64,000 nucleotides of DNA from Niastella sp966211305 (GCA_966211305.1 CBIHPC010000003.1:1-64000), one strand, 5' to 3'; numbered from the stretch's first letter, positions 18,839-28,317 are shown. Numbers and translations are program-made. The notes: generated by a model from the letters alone, not told the origin.

Positions 18839-20050
18839 ATGGAAAAAAGTCGTCCAAAAAGATCGATCATGAACAAAGCCCGGTCCATTGTGCCGGGTAT
18901 TATAACCGCCGCATTGGTGTTTGGCCCAAGTAAGATGACCATTACGTCGCGCCTGGGCGCCGATTATGGGTACTCACTGCTTTGGATCGTAGTAGTGGCT
19001 ATTTTTTTTATGCTGGTGTTTACATCCATGGGCGCGCGCATTGGCGCCGGAAGCAATACCAGTTTGCTTGGCCATATCCGTAATAAGTGGGGCGCCAGGG
19101 TCACCCTGCTCATCGGCGCCGGTGTGTTTTTGGTGACCACCTCGTTCCAGGCCGGTAATTCAGTAGGGGTGGGCATTGCCATTTCAGAAGCAACGGGCAC
19201 ACCTGTGTGGTGGTGGGTTGTTTTGTTCAATTTGCTGGGAATCGGTTTGTTGTTTTTCCGTAGTTTTTATAAAACGCTGGAGAAACTGATGATTGCGCTT
19301 GTAGCGCTTATGTTGTTCTCATTTATTACCACGCTTTTTCTTGTGAAACCTTCCCCGGCTGCCGTTGCAGGCGGACTTGTTCCGCATATTCCGGCCGGTT
19401 CCGCCGGTTTGCTTATCGCTTTTATGGCCTCGTGTTTTTCTATTGTCGGCGCATTTTATCAATCGTATCTCGAGCAGGAAAACAGGCCCGCCAGTGCAGG
19501 TAATGGAAAAAGCAAAAGCAGTACCGGCATTCTGTTACTGGGTGTAATGAGTACGGTAGTGATCATTTGTGCTGCGGCTGTTTTGCATCCGCAGGGGAAA
19601 CGTGTAAACAGTGCCGCAGAAATGTCGGGTGCGCTGGCCCCGTTGTTCGGTTCGTATGCAGCCAATCTTTTCCTTGCCGGTTTGTTCGGGGCCTCCTTTT
19701 CATCGCTGGTGGGCAATGCAACGGTGGGCGGCAGTTTGTTGGGCGATGCGTTAGGGCTGGGAAGTAAATTAAACGATGTGGCAGTAAAAGGCCTGATCGC
19801 CCTGGTGATGATCGCCGGTGCAACCATTGCTCTGGTGTTTGGAAAGCTGCCATTGGAGCTTATCATTTTTGCGCAGAGCGTAACCATTTTCCTTGTACCG
19901 CTGATCGGCTTTGCCATGTATACCGTTGCCAACGATGGCGCCATTATGGGGCAGCGGGTGAATAACCGATTTTATAAGATCAGCGGTGCTACTGGTTTGT
20001 TGCTGTTAACCGGTTTGGCGGTGTGGAATTTTTATCAACTCATGTGTTAA
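18839..20050 (+). CDS. Nramp-like transporter lacking the canonical metal-binding motifs
   Basis: A 403-residue polytopic membrane protein with about 11 helices and the Nramp/LeuT-like fold signature in its first helix (VPGIITAALVFGPSKMTITS, then YGYSLLWIVV). In true Nramp transporters, helix 1 has DPGN and helix 6 has MPH, which bind Mn2+ or Fe2+. Here helix 1 reads GPSK and helix 6 reads SIVGAFYQSYLEQE, so both metal-binding motifs are absent. It sits 5 bp after the dehydrogenase gene and directly against the epimerase-like gene, inside a sugar-use operon. It may transport an organic substrate or another ion. The superfamily call is good; a divalent-metal role is doubtful. Confidence 0.8.
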   Translation: MEKSRPKRSIMNKARSIVPGIITAALVFGPSKMTITSRLGADYGYSLLWIVVVAIFFMLVFTSMGARIGAGSNTSLLGHIRNKWGARVTLLIGAGVFLVTTSFQAGNSVGVGIAISEATGTPVWWWVVLFNLLGIGLLFFRSFYKTLEKLMIALVALMLFSFITTLFLVKPSPAAVAGGLVPHIPAGSAGLLIAFMASCFSIVGAFYQSYLEQENRPASAGNGKSKSSTGILLLGVMSTVVIICAAAVLHPQGKRVNSAAEMSGALAPLFGSYAANLFLAGLFGASFSSLVGNATVGGSLLGDALGLGSKLNDVAVKGLIALVMIAGATIALVFGKLPLELIIFAQSVTIFLVPLIGFAMYTVANDGAIMGQRVNNRFYKISGATGLLLLTGLAVWNFYQLMC

Positions 20051-20086
20051 ATGCTATTGCGAACTAAATACCAGGAACCAATTGTT

Positions 20087-21103
20087 ATGAATGAACTTTT
20101 GAAATTTGAAAAAGAACTGCTGGCGCCTTCTGCCGCGTTGCTGAACGATGTGCGGCGCATCAACGGCGATATTTTGTTATTGGGCGCCGGTGGTAAAATG
20201 GGGCCTTCGCTTGCCCTGCTGGCAAAAGAGGCAATGCATAAGGCCGGGTTACCCCACCGGGTAATCGCAGTATCGCGCTTTTCAGATGAACGGCTGCGGG
20301 CCGATCTGGAAGCAGCCGGCGTGCATACCATTGCAGCCGACCTGCTTAATGAAGCGGAGCTGGCTGCGTTGCCCCTGGCGCCCAATGTAGTTTACCTGGC
20401 GGGGCATAAATTCGGCACCACCGGTAAAGAGCCGTTTACCTGGGCCATGAACGCTTACTTACCCGGACGTGTAGCTGAGAAATACAAACAATCCCGGATA
20501 GTTGCTTTTTCCACGGGCAATGTGTTGCCATTTGTTCCTGTTAGTTCAGGAGGATTATCGGAAGACGCAACGCCGGCGCCATTGGGTGAGTACGGGCAGT
20601 CCTGCCTGGGCCGCGAACGCATCTTCCAGTATTTTGCAGAATTGAATCAGACACCCACGCTCATCTATCGTTTGAACTACGCCGTTGATTTCCGGTATGG
20701 TGTAGTGCTGGAGGTGGCGAAGGCGGTACTCGAAGGCCGCGCCATTGACCTGCGTACGGGGAATGTAAATGTGATCTGGCAGGGCGATGCCAATGAAATT
20801 GCCATCCGCGCTTTGCTGCATTGCAGCACACCGGCAAAATTATTGAATGTAACCGGTCCCGAAACACTTTCAGTACGCTGGCTGGCGCACCAGTTTGGCG
20901 CCATCTTCGGTAAAGAACCCGCATTTATCAACGAAGAACAATCAACCGCCTTACTCAGCAATGCGGCGGAATGTCATCGCCTGTTCGGTTATCCTTCGGT
21001 TAGCATAAAACAAATTATTGAGATCACAGCCACCTGGATGCAAAAGGGCGGCGCCATTTCGGGCAAGGCCACTCATTTCCAGGAAAGGGAGGGAAAATTC
21101 TGA
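20087..21103 (+). CDS. NAD(P)-dependent epimerase/dehydratase-like protein
   Basis: A 338-residue Rossmann-fold protein of the extended short-chain dehydrogenase type. The nucleotide-binding loop is GDILLLGAGGKMGPSLALLA (about residues 26-45). The expected YxxxK is visible as YGQSCLGRE (about 179-187), where Tyr is kept but the usual Lys is not obvious, so catalysis may differ. The frame is open from 20051, immediately after the transporter stop. I chose ATG 20087 because the fold begins soon after it. It overlaps the aldolase gene by TGATG. Neighbours suggest a role in converting a sugar or sugar acid. Confidence 0.78.
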   Translation: MNELLKFEKELLAPSAALLNDVRRINGDILLLGAGGKMGPSLALLAKEAMHKAGLPHRVIAVSRFSDERLRADLEAAGVHTIAADLLNEAELAALPLAPNVVYLAGHKFGTTGKEPFTWAMNAYLPGRVAEKYKQSRIVAFSTGNVLPFVPVSSGGLSEDATPAPLGEYGQSCLGRERIFQYFAELNQTPTLIYRLNYAVDFRYGVVLEVAKAVLEGRAIDLRTGNVNVIWQGDANEIAIRALLHCSTPAKLLNVTGPETLSVRWLAHQFGAIFGKEPAFINEEQSTALLSNAAECHRLFGYPSVSIKQIIEITATWMQKGGAISGKATHFQEREGKF

Positions 21104-22173
21104 TGAAAACATTAAACGAGTCGCTGAAACAACACCTGCATGCCGGTACTGTTATTCCTGCGCATCCGCTGGCATTACATGCAGAAAGAAAATTAGATAA
21201 ACACAGGCAACGGTTGTTAACACGGTACTATATGGCAACCGACGCCGGTGGTATTGCCGTGGGCGTTCATTCAACACAATTTGAGATCAGGAAGCCGGGA
21301 ATTGATCTGTATACGACCGTGCTGGAGTTGGCGGCGGAGGAAATAGCAAAAGCCGGTCTGCAAAGGCCTTTTCTGAAAATAGCCGGTTTATGTGGTTCAA
21401 CAGACCAGGCCCTGAACGAAGCGGAAACCGCTTTACGTTTTGGTTATGATATGGGCCTGCTGAGTATGGGTGGTCTTAAGGGTTGGACCGAAGAAGCCAT
21501 TCTCGACCGTGTACGGGTTGTTGCCGCTGTGATACCTGTGTTTGGGTTTTACCTGCAACCGGCTGTAGGCGGCAGAATTTTCAGTTATGAATTTTGGAAA
21601 GCATTTGCCGGTATTCCCAATGTGGAAGCCATCAAAGTGGCCGCTTTCAACCGTTATCAGACACTGGATGTAATGCGAGCAGTTTGTAACAGCCACCGCA
21701 ACAATGAAATTGCGATGTACACCGGTAATGATGATAATATTGTTGCCGACCTGTTGACGAAGTATCGCTTTACTGTAAATGATAAAATAGTAGAAAAGGA
21801 ATTTGTGGGCGGTTTGTTAGGGCATTGGGCTGTGTGGACAAGGAAGGCCGTTGAACTGTTGGAAGAAGTGAAAGCGGTGAAGATGGACCCCGATGCAGGT
21901 AAACTTTCTGCGCTGCATACCAGGGGCATTGAAATTACCGATGTGAACGCTGCCATGTTCGACGTTGCCAACCAGTTTCACGGTTGTATACCCGGTATAC
22001 ATGAGTTTTTACGCAGGCAGGGTTTGCTGGAAGGGATCTGGTGCCTGGATCCGCATGAACAATTGTCGGCCGGACAATACGAAGCCATCAGCCGGGTGTA
22101 TGATGCGTACCCGCATTTACATGATGATGCGTTTGTAAACAAATTTCTCAAAAGCGAAAAAGGGTTATTATGA
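21103..22173 (+). CDS. DapA/NanA-family aldolase or dehydratase
   Basis: A 356-residue class I aldolase-superfamily protein (dihydrodipicolinate synthase family). The Schiff-base lysine is probably Lys178 in VEAIKVAAFN, and the conserved catalytic Tyr is Tyr150 in GFYLQPAVGG. It is longer than the typical 290-300 residues because of an N-terminal extension and a longer C-terminal helical part. The family cleaves or dehydrates 2-keto-3-deoxy sugar acids, sialic acids or aspartate semialdehyde adducts. In this catabolic context a sugar-acid substrate is more likely than lysine synthesis. It is translationally coupled on both sides (TGATG upstream, ATGA-type overlap downstream). Confidence 0.82.
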   Translation: MKTLNESLKQHLHAGTVIPAHPLALHAERKLDKHRQRLLTRYYMATDAGGIAVGVHSTQFEIRKPGIDLYTTVLELAAEEIAKAGLQRPFLKIAGLCGSTDQALNEAETALRFGYDMGLLSMGGLKGWTEEAILDRVRVVAAVIPVFGFYLQPAVGGRIFSYEFWKAFAGIPNVEAIKVAAFNRYQTLDVMRAVCNSHRNNEIAMYTGNDDNIVADLLTKYRFTVNDKIVEKEFVGGLLGHWAVWTRKAVELLEEVKAVKMDPDAGKLSALHTRGIEITDVNAAMFDVANQFHGCIPGIHEFLRRQGLLEGIWCLDPHEQLSAGQYEAISRVYDAYPHLHDDAFVNKFLKSEKGLL

Positions 22174-24125
22174 GAAACAAACTGATGGTGCTTTTTCTGC
22201 TTTTATATTCCGTACAAAGTTTTGCGCAGGATCAACCGGGAACATATACCAATCTTGGCCCGCAGTTGGGCGCCTCCATGATCCAGGGCAGCATCTTTTT
22301 AAAAGACGGCAAAGGAAGAGCGTTGGTTTATACGGTTGTACGAGGCGAACCTGCGCACCTGTTGGCTTACGATGTAGTTACGGGAGAACTGTTGCTTGAT
22401 ACACCGCTTGAAGGGGCCGATGGCGCCTGGGACCTCGCTGTGGCAACAGATGGCATTTTGTATATACCCGGCGCCAGTGGTTTTTTGTTTAGTCATAAAC
22501 CCGGTACAAGGGAAGTGAAAAATCTTGGCCGGGTATTGCCGGCACAAACCTATGTATGGAACCTCACGGCTGGTAAAGCGGGCGAAGTGTTTGGTGCCAC
22601 ATACCCGGGCTGCAGGGTGTTTCGTTATCATCCGAAACAGGGTTTTTCCGATGTGGGCAAAGGACCGTTGGCAGAAGGAGAGAACTATGTACGCAGTCTG
22701 GCCTATAATAAAAGAACAGGAATGCTTTATGCGGGGGTAGGATCGCATGCGCACCTGTTGGAAATGGATCCGGTTACCGGGGAAAAAAAAGAACTGCTTC
22801 CGGAAAAATACCGGAATAAAGATTTTGTATACGGTCTTGAAATGGTACCCGGTAAAAACGGGCACGATCGTTTACTCGCATTACTCACTGCCGGTAATAC
22901 CACCCTTGTTTATAATTTGCACACAAAACAGGTAGAACAGGAAGTCGAAGGCATGGATATGAAAGCTGTGTTAACCGATCAGAAAACACAAACCGTTTTT
23001 TATACAGCCGGTAAAAGACTTATGAAGTTCAATGCATCGAAACCGGTAGCTACTGCAAAAGAGCTGGCGGCCGGTGTAGGAACGGCCAATGCATTGGCGT
23101 TTGGTTCAAGGAACAAATTGTATGTACTTACATCTGGTGCCAATATTGTTAAGTACCATCTTTCAACAGGCGCCATTGAAAAATTGAAACTGCATATACC
23201 GCCGCAGCCCATTCCCATTAATGCATTGTTGTACGGTCCCGATGAAAAGATCTGGATGGGCGGTTACCTCGCCGGTGGTCATGCGACCTACGATCCGCGA
23301 ACCGGGGTCAACACAAAATATACCGGGCTCGATCAAACGGAAGGAATGGCGGTAAGCGGCAGTAGAATATTTTTCGGTATTTATCCCCGGGGACGTTTTT
23401 ACATGTATGATACAAAACGCCATTGGAATGTTGCGGAGGAGAATCCTGTAATGATAGGTGAAGCGGCAGCACAGAGCCGGGCGTTTGCGGTATTGAAAGT
23501 GAATACGGCCACTGAAGAGAAAATATTTTTCGGCACCGTGCCCGAGTATGGAAAACTGGGCGGTGCATTGGTTGTTTACAATGAGAAGAACAAAGACCTA
23601 AAGGTGTTTGATCAACCGGTGGCGCAGCAGTCGGTAGTAAGCCTGGTGCAGAACGAAGCTATTGTACTTGGCGGTACCAGCATCTCGGGTGGATTAGGCA
23701 TCAGGCCATCAACAAAAGAAGCTGTTTTATTTGGATGGGATATTGCGCGTAATGAAAAGGTATTTGAGCTGGTTCCGGTACCGGGTGCGGCCGCTATTAC
23801 CTGTTTAATAAAAGGACCGGATAACTATATCTGGGGCGTGGCCGATGGTACGTTGTTTATTTTTGATGCAGATAAAAGAGCGGTGATCTCTACCCACAAG
23901 TTGTACGATTATCCGCCGTTCAACAGCCATGTGTGGCGCAGTGCGGCGATGGCCATTCATCCTTCGGGTATGGTTTATGGAACGGGAAATAACAATTTGT
24001 TTAAGATCGATCCGCAAACCAAAGCAGTGACCATTTTGAATACGAATGCTTCTTTGTTTGCCATGGATAAAGAAGGAACGATCTTTTTCCGCCGTTCGGT
24101 GGAGCTTTGGAAATACAGGCCATAA
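22170..24125 (+). CDS. Secreted multi-bladed beta-propeller protein of unknown function
   Basis: A 651-residue protein with a signal peptide (MRNKLMVLFLLLYSVQSFAQ). The body is a run of beta-propeller repeats with phrases such as GELLLDTPLEGADGAWDLAV, DGILYIPGASGFLF, TGMLYAGVGSHAHLLEMD, KIWMGGYLAGGHATYDP and NNNLFKIDPQTKAV, resembling YVTN/PQQ-like or WD40-like blades. It has no catalytic motif I recognise. It overlaps the aldolase gene by 4 bp and precedes the secreted Gfo/Idh protein, so it may bind or process the same compound in the periplasm. Confidence 0.75.
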   Translation: MRNKLMVLFLLLYSVQSFAQDQPGTYTNLGPQLGASMIQGSIFLKDGKGRALVYTVVRGEPAHLLAYDVVTGELLLDTPLEGADGAWDLAVATDGILYIPGASGFLFSHKPGTREVKNLGRVLPAQTYVWNLTAGKAGEVFGATYPGCRVFRYHPKQGFSDVGKGPLAEGENYVRSLAYNKRTGMLYAGVGSHAHLLEMDPVTGEKKELLPEKYRNKDFVYGLEMVPGKNGHDRLLALLTAGNTTLVYNLHTKQVEQEVEGMDMKAVLTDQKTQTVFYTAGKRLMKFNASKPVATAKELAAGVGTANALAFGSRNKLYVLTSGANIVKYHLSTGAIEKLKLHIPPQPIPINALLYGPDEKIWMGGYLAGGHATYDPRTGVNTKYTGLDQTEGMAVSGSRIFFGIYPRGRFYMYDTKRHWNVAEENPVMIGEAAAQSRAFAVLKVNTATEEKIFFGTVPEYGKLGGALVVYNEKNKDLKVFDQPVAQQSVVSLVQNEAIVLGGTSISGGLGIRPSTKEAVLFGWDIARNEKVFELVPVPGAAAITCLIKGPDNYIWGVADGTLFIFDADKRAVISTHKLYDYPPFNSHVWRSAAMAIHPSGMVYGTGNNNLFKIDPQTKAVTILNTNASLFAMDKEGTIFFRRSVELWKYRP

Positions 24126-24179
24126 GACTGCTCATTGTGAAATGTTCGGCGACTATCATTCAACAACCAAAAAGTTTGT

Positions 24180-25205
24180 ATGAACCGGAAAATGTTTCTT
24201 CGGCAAGCCGCGGGTACTGCTTTGGCATTGTTTGCAGGGAGTAAGGTGTTTGCTGAACGAAGCGCCATACCTGTTGTTGAAAAGGGGAAACGGGTTGGCA
24301 TTATCGGGCTCGATATTTCGCACAGTATCGCTTTTACCAGGCTGCTCAATAATGCTGCAGCAGGCGATACCTACGATGGCTACAAGGTAGTGGCGGCTTA
24401 TCCTTTCGGCAGCAGGGAACTTGCATTAAGCCAAAAACGTATTCCGTTATATACCGAAGAAATAAAAACGCTAGGCGTACAGGTAACAACAGGCATACAG
24501 GAGTTATTGCGCCTGGTAGATGTTGTATTGCTCGAAACAAATGATGGCCGCCTGCATAAAGAACAGGCATTGGAAGTATTTCGGGCAGGCAAACCTGTTT
24601 TTATCGATAAGCCCGTTGCGGCATCATTAAAAGATGCGCTGGCTATTTTTGCAGCGGCAGAACGATATAATGTGCCGCTGTTCAGTTCTTCTGCATTACG
24701 GTACCTGCAACCGGTTCAGGAGATACAAGCCGGCAGGTACGGAAAGATAACCGGAGCGGATGTCTTTAGTCCGGCTTTTTTGGAACCTACGCATCCCGAC
24801 CTGTTCTGGTATGGCATTCATGGCGTGGAAATGCTGTATGCATTGATGGGCATGGGTTGTATTACGGTGCAGCGTTTTTTTACAACCGATAGTGATTTTG
24901 TAACGGCCACATGGAAAGATGGCCGCGTTGGAACATTTAGGGGATTACGCGCCGGTAAAACTGATTTTGGCGGAACTTGTTACTGTGAAAAGAACATCGT
25001 ATCATTAGGAACGTTTACAGGATATGAAGCTTTGCTTCAGCAGGTAACCGCATTTTTCGACAGTGGAAAAAGCCCGGTAGCAAAAGAAGAAACACTGGAG
25101 CTGATCGCTTTCCTGGAAGCGGCGGAAAAAAGTAAACAGGCCGGCGGCAAACCTGTACGGCTCGATAAAATAATGGCGCGGGCAAAAACAGCGCATAAAA
25201 AATAA
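24180..25205 (+). CDS. Exported Gfo/Idh/MocA-family oxidoreductase
   Basis: A 341-residue NAD(P)-dependent sugar oxidoreductase. The N terminus NRKMFLRQAAGTALALFAG looks like an export signal of the Tat-like type common for periplasmic members of this family, though the twin arginine is replaced by Arg-Lys. The Rossmann domain begins at KRVGIIGLDISHSIAF (about residue 38). The conserved catalytic Lys region appears as VFIDKPVAAS (about 141-150; usual motif EKP). The C-terminal half contains WYGIHGVEMLYALMG, with a conserved His. Exported members are often linked to oxidation of sugars at C3 and to glycoside cleavage. The gene lies 54 bp after the propeller gene and 5 bp before the amidohydrolase gene. 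Confidence 0.85.
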   Translation: MNRKMFLRQAAGTALALFAGSKVFAERSAIPVVEKGKRVGIIGLDISHSIAFTRLLNNAAAGDTYDGYKVVAAYPFGSRELALSQKRIPLYTEEIKTLGVQVTTGIQELLRLVDVVLLETNDGRLHKEQALEVFRAGKPVFIDKPVAASLKDALAIFAAAERYNVPLFSSSALRYLQPVQEIQAGRYGKITGADVFSPAFLEPTHPDLFWYGIHGVEMLYALMGMGCITVQRFFTTDSDFVTATWKDGRVGTFRGLRAGKTDFGGTCYCEKNIVSLGTFTGYEALLQQVTAFFDSGKSPVAKEETLELIAFLEAAEKSKQAGGKPVRLDKIMARAKTAHKK

Positions 25206-25210
25206 GCGGC

Positions 25211-26392
25211 ATGACCGGTGCAATCAGACAAAAGGCGGCAGAACTATCTGATAAAATAACAGGCTATCGCAGGCATCTGCATGCCCATCCTGAATTGTCA
25301 TTTCAGGAATACCAGACCAGTGCGTTCATTAAAAGCAAACTGGATGAAATGAGCATCGAGTGGAAGCCGGTTGCCGGCACAGGGGTGCTTGCTACCGTAA
25401 AAGGAAAACTTGCTTCAGATAAAGTTGTTGCCCTGCGTGCCGATATGGATGCGCTGCCCATTACAGAAGCGAATCAATGCGCTTACACTTCCACCAATCC
25501 CGGCGTGATGCATGCCTGCGGACATGATTTTCATACAGCTTCTTTGTTAGGCACTGCAGAGATCCTTCAATCAATGCGTGGATCATTTGGTGGCCATATA
25601 AAATTATTGTTTCAACCGGCGGAAGAAGTACTTCCCGGCGGGGCATTGCAAATGATCAAAGAAGGCGTATTGGAAGATCCTGTTCCATCGGCAGTGATCG
25701 GCCAGCATGTATCTCCTTTTCTTGAGTCGGGGAAAATAGCGGTACGAAAAGGCAAATTCATGGCGTCGATGGACGAACTTTTTGTTACCGTTCGCGGAAA
25801 GGGCGGGCATGGCGCGCAGCCGCATCGCAATATCGATCCGGTAATGATCGCTGCCCAGATACTTGTTTCACTGCAACAGGTGGTAAGCCGTTTTGCCAAT
25901 CCTTCCCTACCAACGGTACTTTCGTTTGGAAAGGTGATTGCCAATGGCGCCATCAATATTATACCCGATGAAGTGAACCTCGAAGGCACCTTCCGCACCA
26001 TGAATGAAGACTGGCGCAGCGAAGCACACCAGCGAATGAAGGAAATGGCCGAAGGCATTGCCAAAAGCATGGGCGGCAGTTGTACCTTCGTCATCAACCG
26101 TGGTTATCCTTTTCTTATCAACGATGCGGTGATAACGGAACATTTAACCGCTTGTGCACATACATATCTTGGCAGTAGTAACGTAGAAGAAGCCGAAATA
26201 TGGATGGCTGCGGAAGATTTTGCCCGTTATTCGCAGCTCGTGCCTTCCTGTTTTTATTTGCTGGGAACAGGCAACCAGCAAAAGGGGATCACTTCTTCAT
26301 TGCATACAGCAACCTTTGACGTGGATGAAGAAGTATTGGCAACCAGTATGGGGCTGATGTCGTTTGCGGCCATTGAACTGGCGGGCCCTTAA
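25211..26392 (+). CDS. M20-family amidohydrolase (hippurate/N-acyl-amino-acid hydrolase type)
   Basis: A 393-residue cytosolic dinuclear-metal hydrolase that cleaves N-acyl bonds. Metal-binding residues are visible in HACGHDFHTA (His101, Cys103, His105), PAEE (Glu138-Glu139), GQHV (about His164) and the C-terminal His in TSSLHTATF. The dimerisation domain is inserted at about 185-300 (GKGGHGAQPHRNIDP). There is no signal peptide. As the last gene of the catabolic cluster it may remove an N-acyl group from an amino sugar or amino acid product, but this is inference; such hydrolases also act in general amino-acid salvage. Confidence 0.92.
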   Translation: MTGAIRQKAAELSDKITGYRRHLHAHPELSFQEYQTSAFIKSKLDEMSIEWKPVAGTGVLATVKGKLASDKVVALRADMDALPITEANQCAYTSTNPGVMHACGHDFHTASLLGTAEILQSMRGSFGGHIKLLFQPAEEVLPGGALQMIKEGVLEDPVPSAVIGQHVSPFLESGKIAVRKGKFMASMDELFVTVRGKGGHGAQPHRNIDPVMIAAQILVSLQQVVSRFANPSLPTVLSFGKVIANGAINIIPDEVNLEGTFRTMNEDWRSEAHQRMKEMAEGIAKSMGGSCTFVINRGYPFLINDAVITEHLTACAHTYLGSSNVEEAEIWMAAEDFARYSQLVPSCFYLLGTGNQQKGITSSLHTATFDVDEEVLATSMGLMSFAAIELAGP

Positions 26393-26550
26393 TATTAAAT
26401 TATGTTGAACCTGGTTTTCCTCAGACATTCTTCAGCTTCTCTATATTGAATTTTTTCATTTGCATATGCTGTAACCACTAATATTATAGCCGGTTTCTTC
26501 GCTACCTTTTTCAACTTATGGGTACATACATTAACGGTTCTTTATAAGTG

Positions 26551-26564
26551 TATTTACGTAAATA
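26551..26564. promoter_or_regulatory. Perfect 14-bp palindrome upstream of T9SS substrate gene
   Basis: TATTTACGTAAATA is a perfect dyad about 72 bp upstream of the gene at 26637, in an otherwise AT-rich 244-bp intergenic region. It has operator-like symmetry, but no regulator is encoded next to it. Nothing else recognisable was found in 26393-26636. Confidence 0.3.
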
Positions 26565-26636
26565 TAATTGTAAGGTTATGTATGAAAGGATTATGCTATA
26601 AGCTAACGATACTTTAGCAGCCTAAATCCTTTACCG

Positions 26637-27389
26637 ATGAACATCAAAACCAAATTGCTTTGCACTGCCGTGTTATTAGGCGCCGGTTATTCCGACGGTT
26701 ATGCCCAGCAGGTGCAGCCTGCTTCCGGAGGTAATGCATCGGGCGGCGGTTCGGCCAGCTTTACTATTGGCCAGGTCTTTTATACCACGCCTGCAGGCGC
26801 ATCCGGTTCTTCCGACCAGGGCATTCAGTCCATTGCCGTTATTTATGAAGTATTGCCTGTTAGATTTTTAAGTTTTAAACTGGCTAAGCACGATAATAAC
26901 AGTGTACTTATTACGTGGCAAACAGCTACTGAACAGAACAATGATTATTTCGTTGTTGAAAAAAGCGCCGATGGAAGGACGTTTACAGAACTCACGAGGG
27001 TTGCAGGACAGGGCACCAGCAACAGTACCGCGAATTACAAAACATTCGACTATCAACCGCACCCGGGAAACAACTACTACCGCATCAGGCAAACCGATAT
27101 TGATGGTGCCAGCACTTATACGCCTGTAAGCACTATACAGTTCAGTACTACGGGTACAGCCATATCGGTATTTCCCAACCCAACAAGCCATTTGCTGACG
27201 CTGCAAACCGATGCTACCGGCAACAGGATGTACCAGATCTCGGATCTTAAAGGAAATATGATCGAAAGCAAACGGATCAATTCGGGTAGTATGCAAATCA
27301 ATATAAGTCATCTGCCTGCCGCCACTTATATCCTTAACATCCTTCACGAAAACCAAATTGTTGAATCTTTCAAAATCACTAAACTCTAA
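26637..27389 (+). CDS. Secreted protein with type IX secretion C-terminal sorting domain
   Basis: A 250-residue protein with an N-terminal signal peptide (MNIKTKLLCTAVLLGAGYSDGYAQ) and a type A T9SS sorting domain at about 178-250. That domain contains FPNPTSHLLTLQ, YQISDLKGNMI, ISHLPAATYIL and a terminal ESFKITKL. The central part has a short fibronectin-like segment (VLITWQTATEQNNDYFVVEKS). Such proteins are exported through the outer membrane and attached to the surface or released. The start of the mature protein is Gly/Ser-rich (GGNASGGGSASF), a pattern often seen in small surface proteins of this phylum. The specific role is unknown. It is followed 12 bp later by another secreted protein. 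Confidence 0.85.
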   Translation: MNIKTKLLCTAVLLGAGYSDGYAQQVQPASGGNASGGGSASFTIGQVFYTTPAGASGSSDQGIQSIAVIYEVLPVRFLSFKLAKHDNNSVLITWQTATEQNNDYFVVEKSADGRTFTELTRVAGQGTSNSTANYKTFDYQPHPGNNYYRIRQTDIDGASTYTPVSTIQFSTTGTAISVFPNPTSHLLTLQTDATGNRMYQISDLKGNMIESKRINSGSMQINISHLPAATYILNILHENQIVESFKITKL

Positions 27390-27401
27390 ATCCAGGCCAA
27401 T

Positions 27402-28301
27402 ATGAAAAAACTGATTGTACTTATCATCGCAATTATTACCACTACGTGCACCATGGCGCAGGCGCCTGAAAAAATGAGTTACCAGGCAATCATCAGGAAT
27501 GCATCAAATGCCCTGGTGACTAATCATGCCGTAGGCCTTCGTATCAGCATATTACAGGGATCGGCAGTCGGAACGGCGGTGTATGTAGAAACACAAACGC
27601 CCTCTACAAATACCAATGGTTTGGTAAGTATTGATATAGGTGCGGGATCGGTAGTGACCGGTACTTTTTCCGATATCGAATGGAGCAGCGGTCCATACTA
27701 CATTAAAACAGAAATCGATCCATCGGGCGGAACCAGTTATACAATAAGCGGCACCAGCCAGTTGTTAAGCGTACCATACGCCTTATATGCCAAATCAGCG
27801 GGCTCTGCCAGTGTAGCTGACGGCAGTATCACCAATACACAGGTTTCAGGCAGTGCTGCTATTGCATTGTCGAAATTAAACATAAGCGGTACCGGTACCA
27901 GTAGTAACTTTCTCAGAGGCGATGGCTCCTGGTCTACGCCTACGGCTGCTCAGGGGTTTGTGGTATATACCGGTACTACAGGAGGTGTAATGAACCAGAC
28001 TATCACAGATCTGAACATTCGCGCTATTGTTGTAACTTTTAATGGAGGTTCGGGTGCTTCATCAACTAATAGTATAACCCTGCCTTCCGCGGCCAGCTAT
28101 CCGCCAGGTACAATAATATGGTTTAGTGTTACGGCATATATAACAGCTAACCCTTCCTGGACTATTACTTCACCCGGCTCAACTTACTATGCATTGAACT
28201 TTAATGGCTCTTCTATGACGAGTGGTGTTTCAGTAGGCGCTGTGAATGGTTTCAGACTGGTTAGTGATGGTGTGTCGAAGTGGTACAGGTTATTGCCGTA
28301 A
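27402..28301 (+). CDS. Secreted surface protein, tail-fibre-like Bacteroidota family
   Basis: A 299-residue protein with a signal peptide (MKKLIVLIIAIITTTCTMAQ). The mature N terminus (PEKMSYQAIIRNASNALV, then VGLRISILQGSA and TNGLVSIDIGAGSV) is a recurrent module of Bacteroidota secreted proteins. It precedes a Ser/Gly/Thr-rich beta region (AIALSKLNISGTGTSSNFLRGDGSWSTP) like those of trimeric fibre proteins. It is next to the injection-system operon but on the opposite strand, and its signal peptide makes it an unlikely particle fibre. The gene ends at a strong terminator. Confidence 0.7.
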   Translation: MKKLIVLIIAIITTTCTMAQAPEKMSYQAIIRNASNALVTNHAVGLRISILQGSAVGTAVYVETQTPSTNTNGLVSIDIGAGSVVTGTFSDIEWSSGPYYIKTEIDPSGGTSYTISGTSQLLSVPYALYAKSAGSASVADGSITNTQVSGSAAIALSKLNISGTGTSSNFLRGDGSWSTPTAAQGFVVYTGTTGGVMNQTITDLNIRAIVVTFNGGSGASSTNSITLPSAASYPPGTIIWFSVTAYITANPSWTITSPGSTYYALNFNGSSMTSGVSVGAVNGFRLVSDGVSKWYRLLP

Positions 28302-28317
28302 ATGCTGAATGCTGAAC

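Noticed and set aside
18839..20050. Ordinary MntH manganese transporter
   Set aside because: The DPGN and MPH motifs that define metal binding are absent.
27402..28301. Secreted fibre-like protein as the tail fibre of the eCIS
   Set aside because: It is on the opposite strand, separated by a terminator, and has a Sec signal peptide, which cytoplasmically assembled particle parts do not have.
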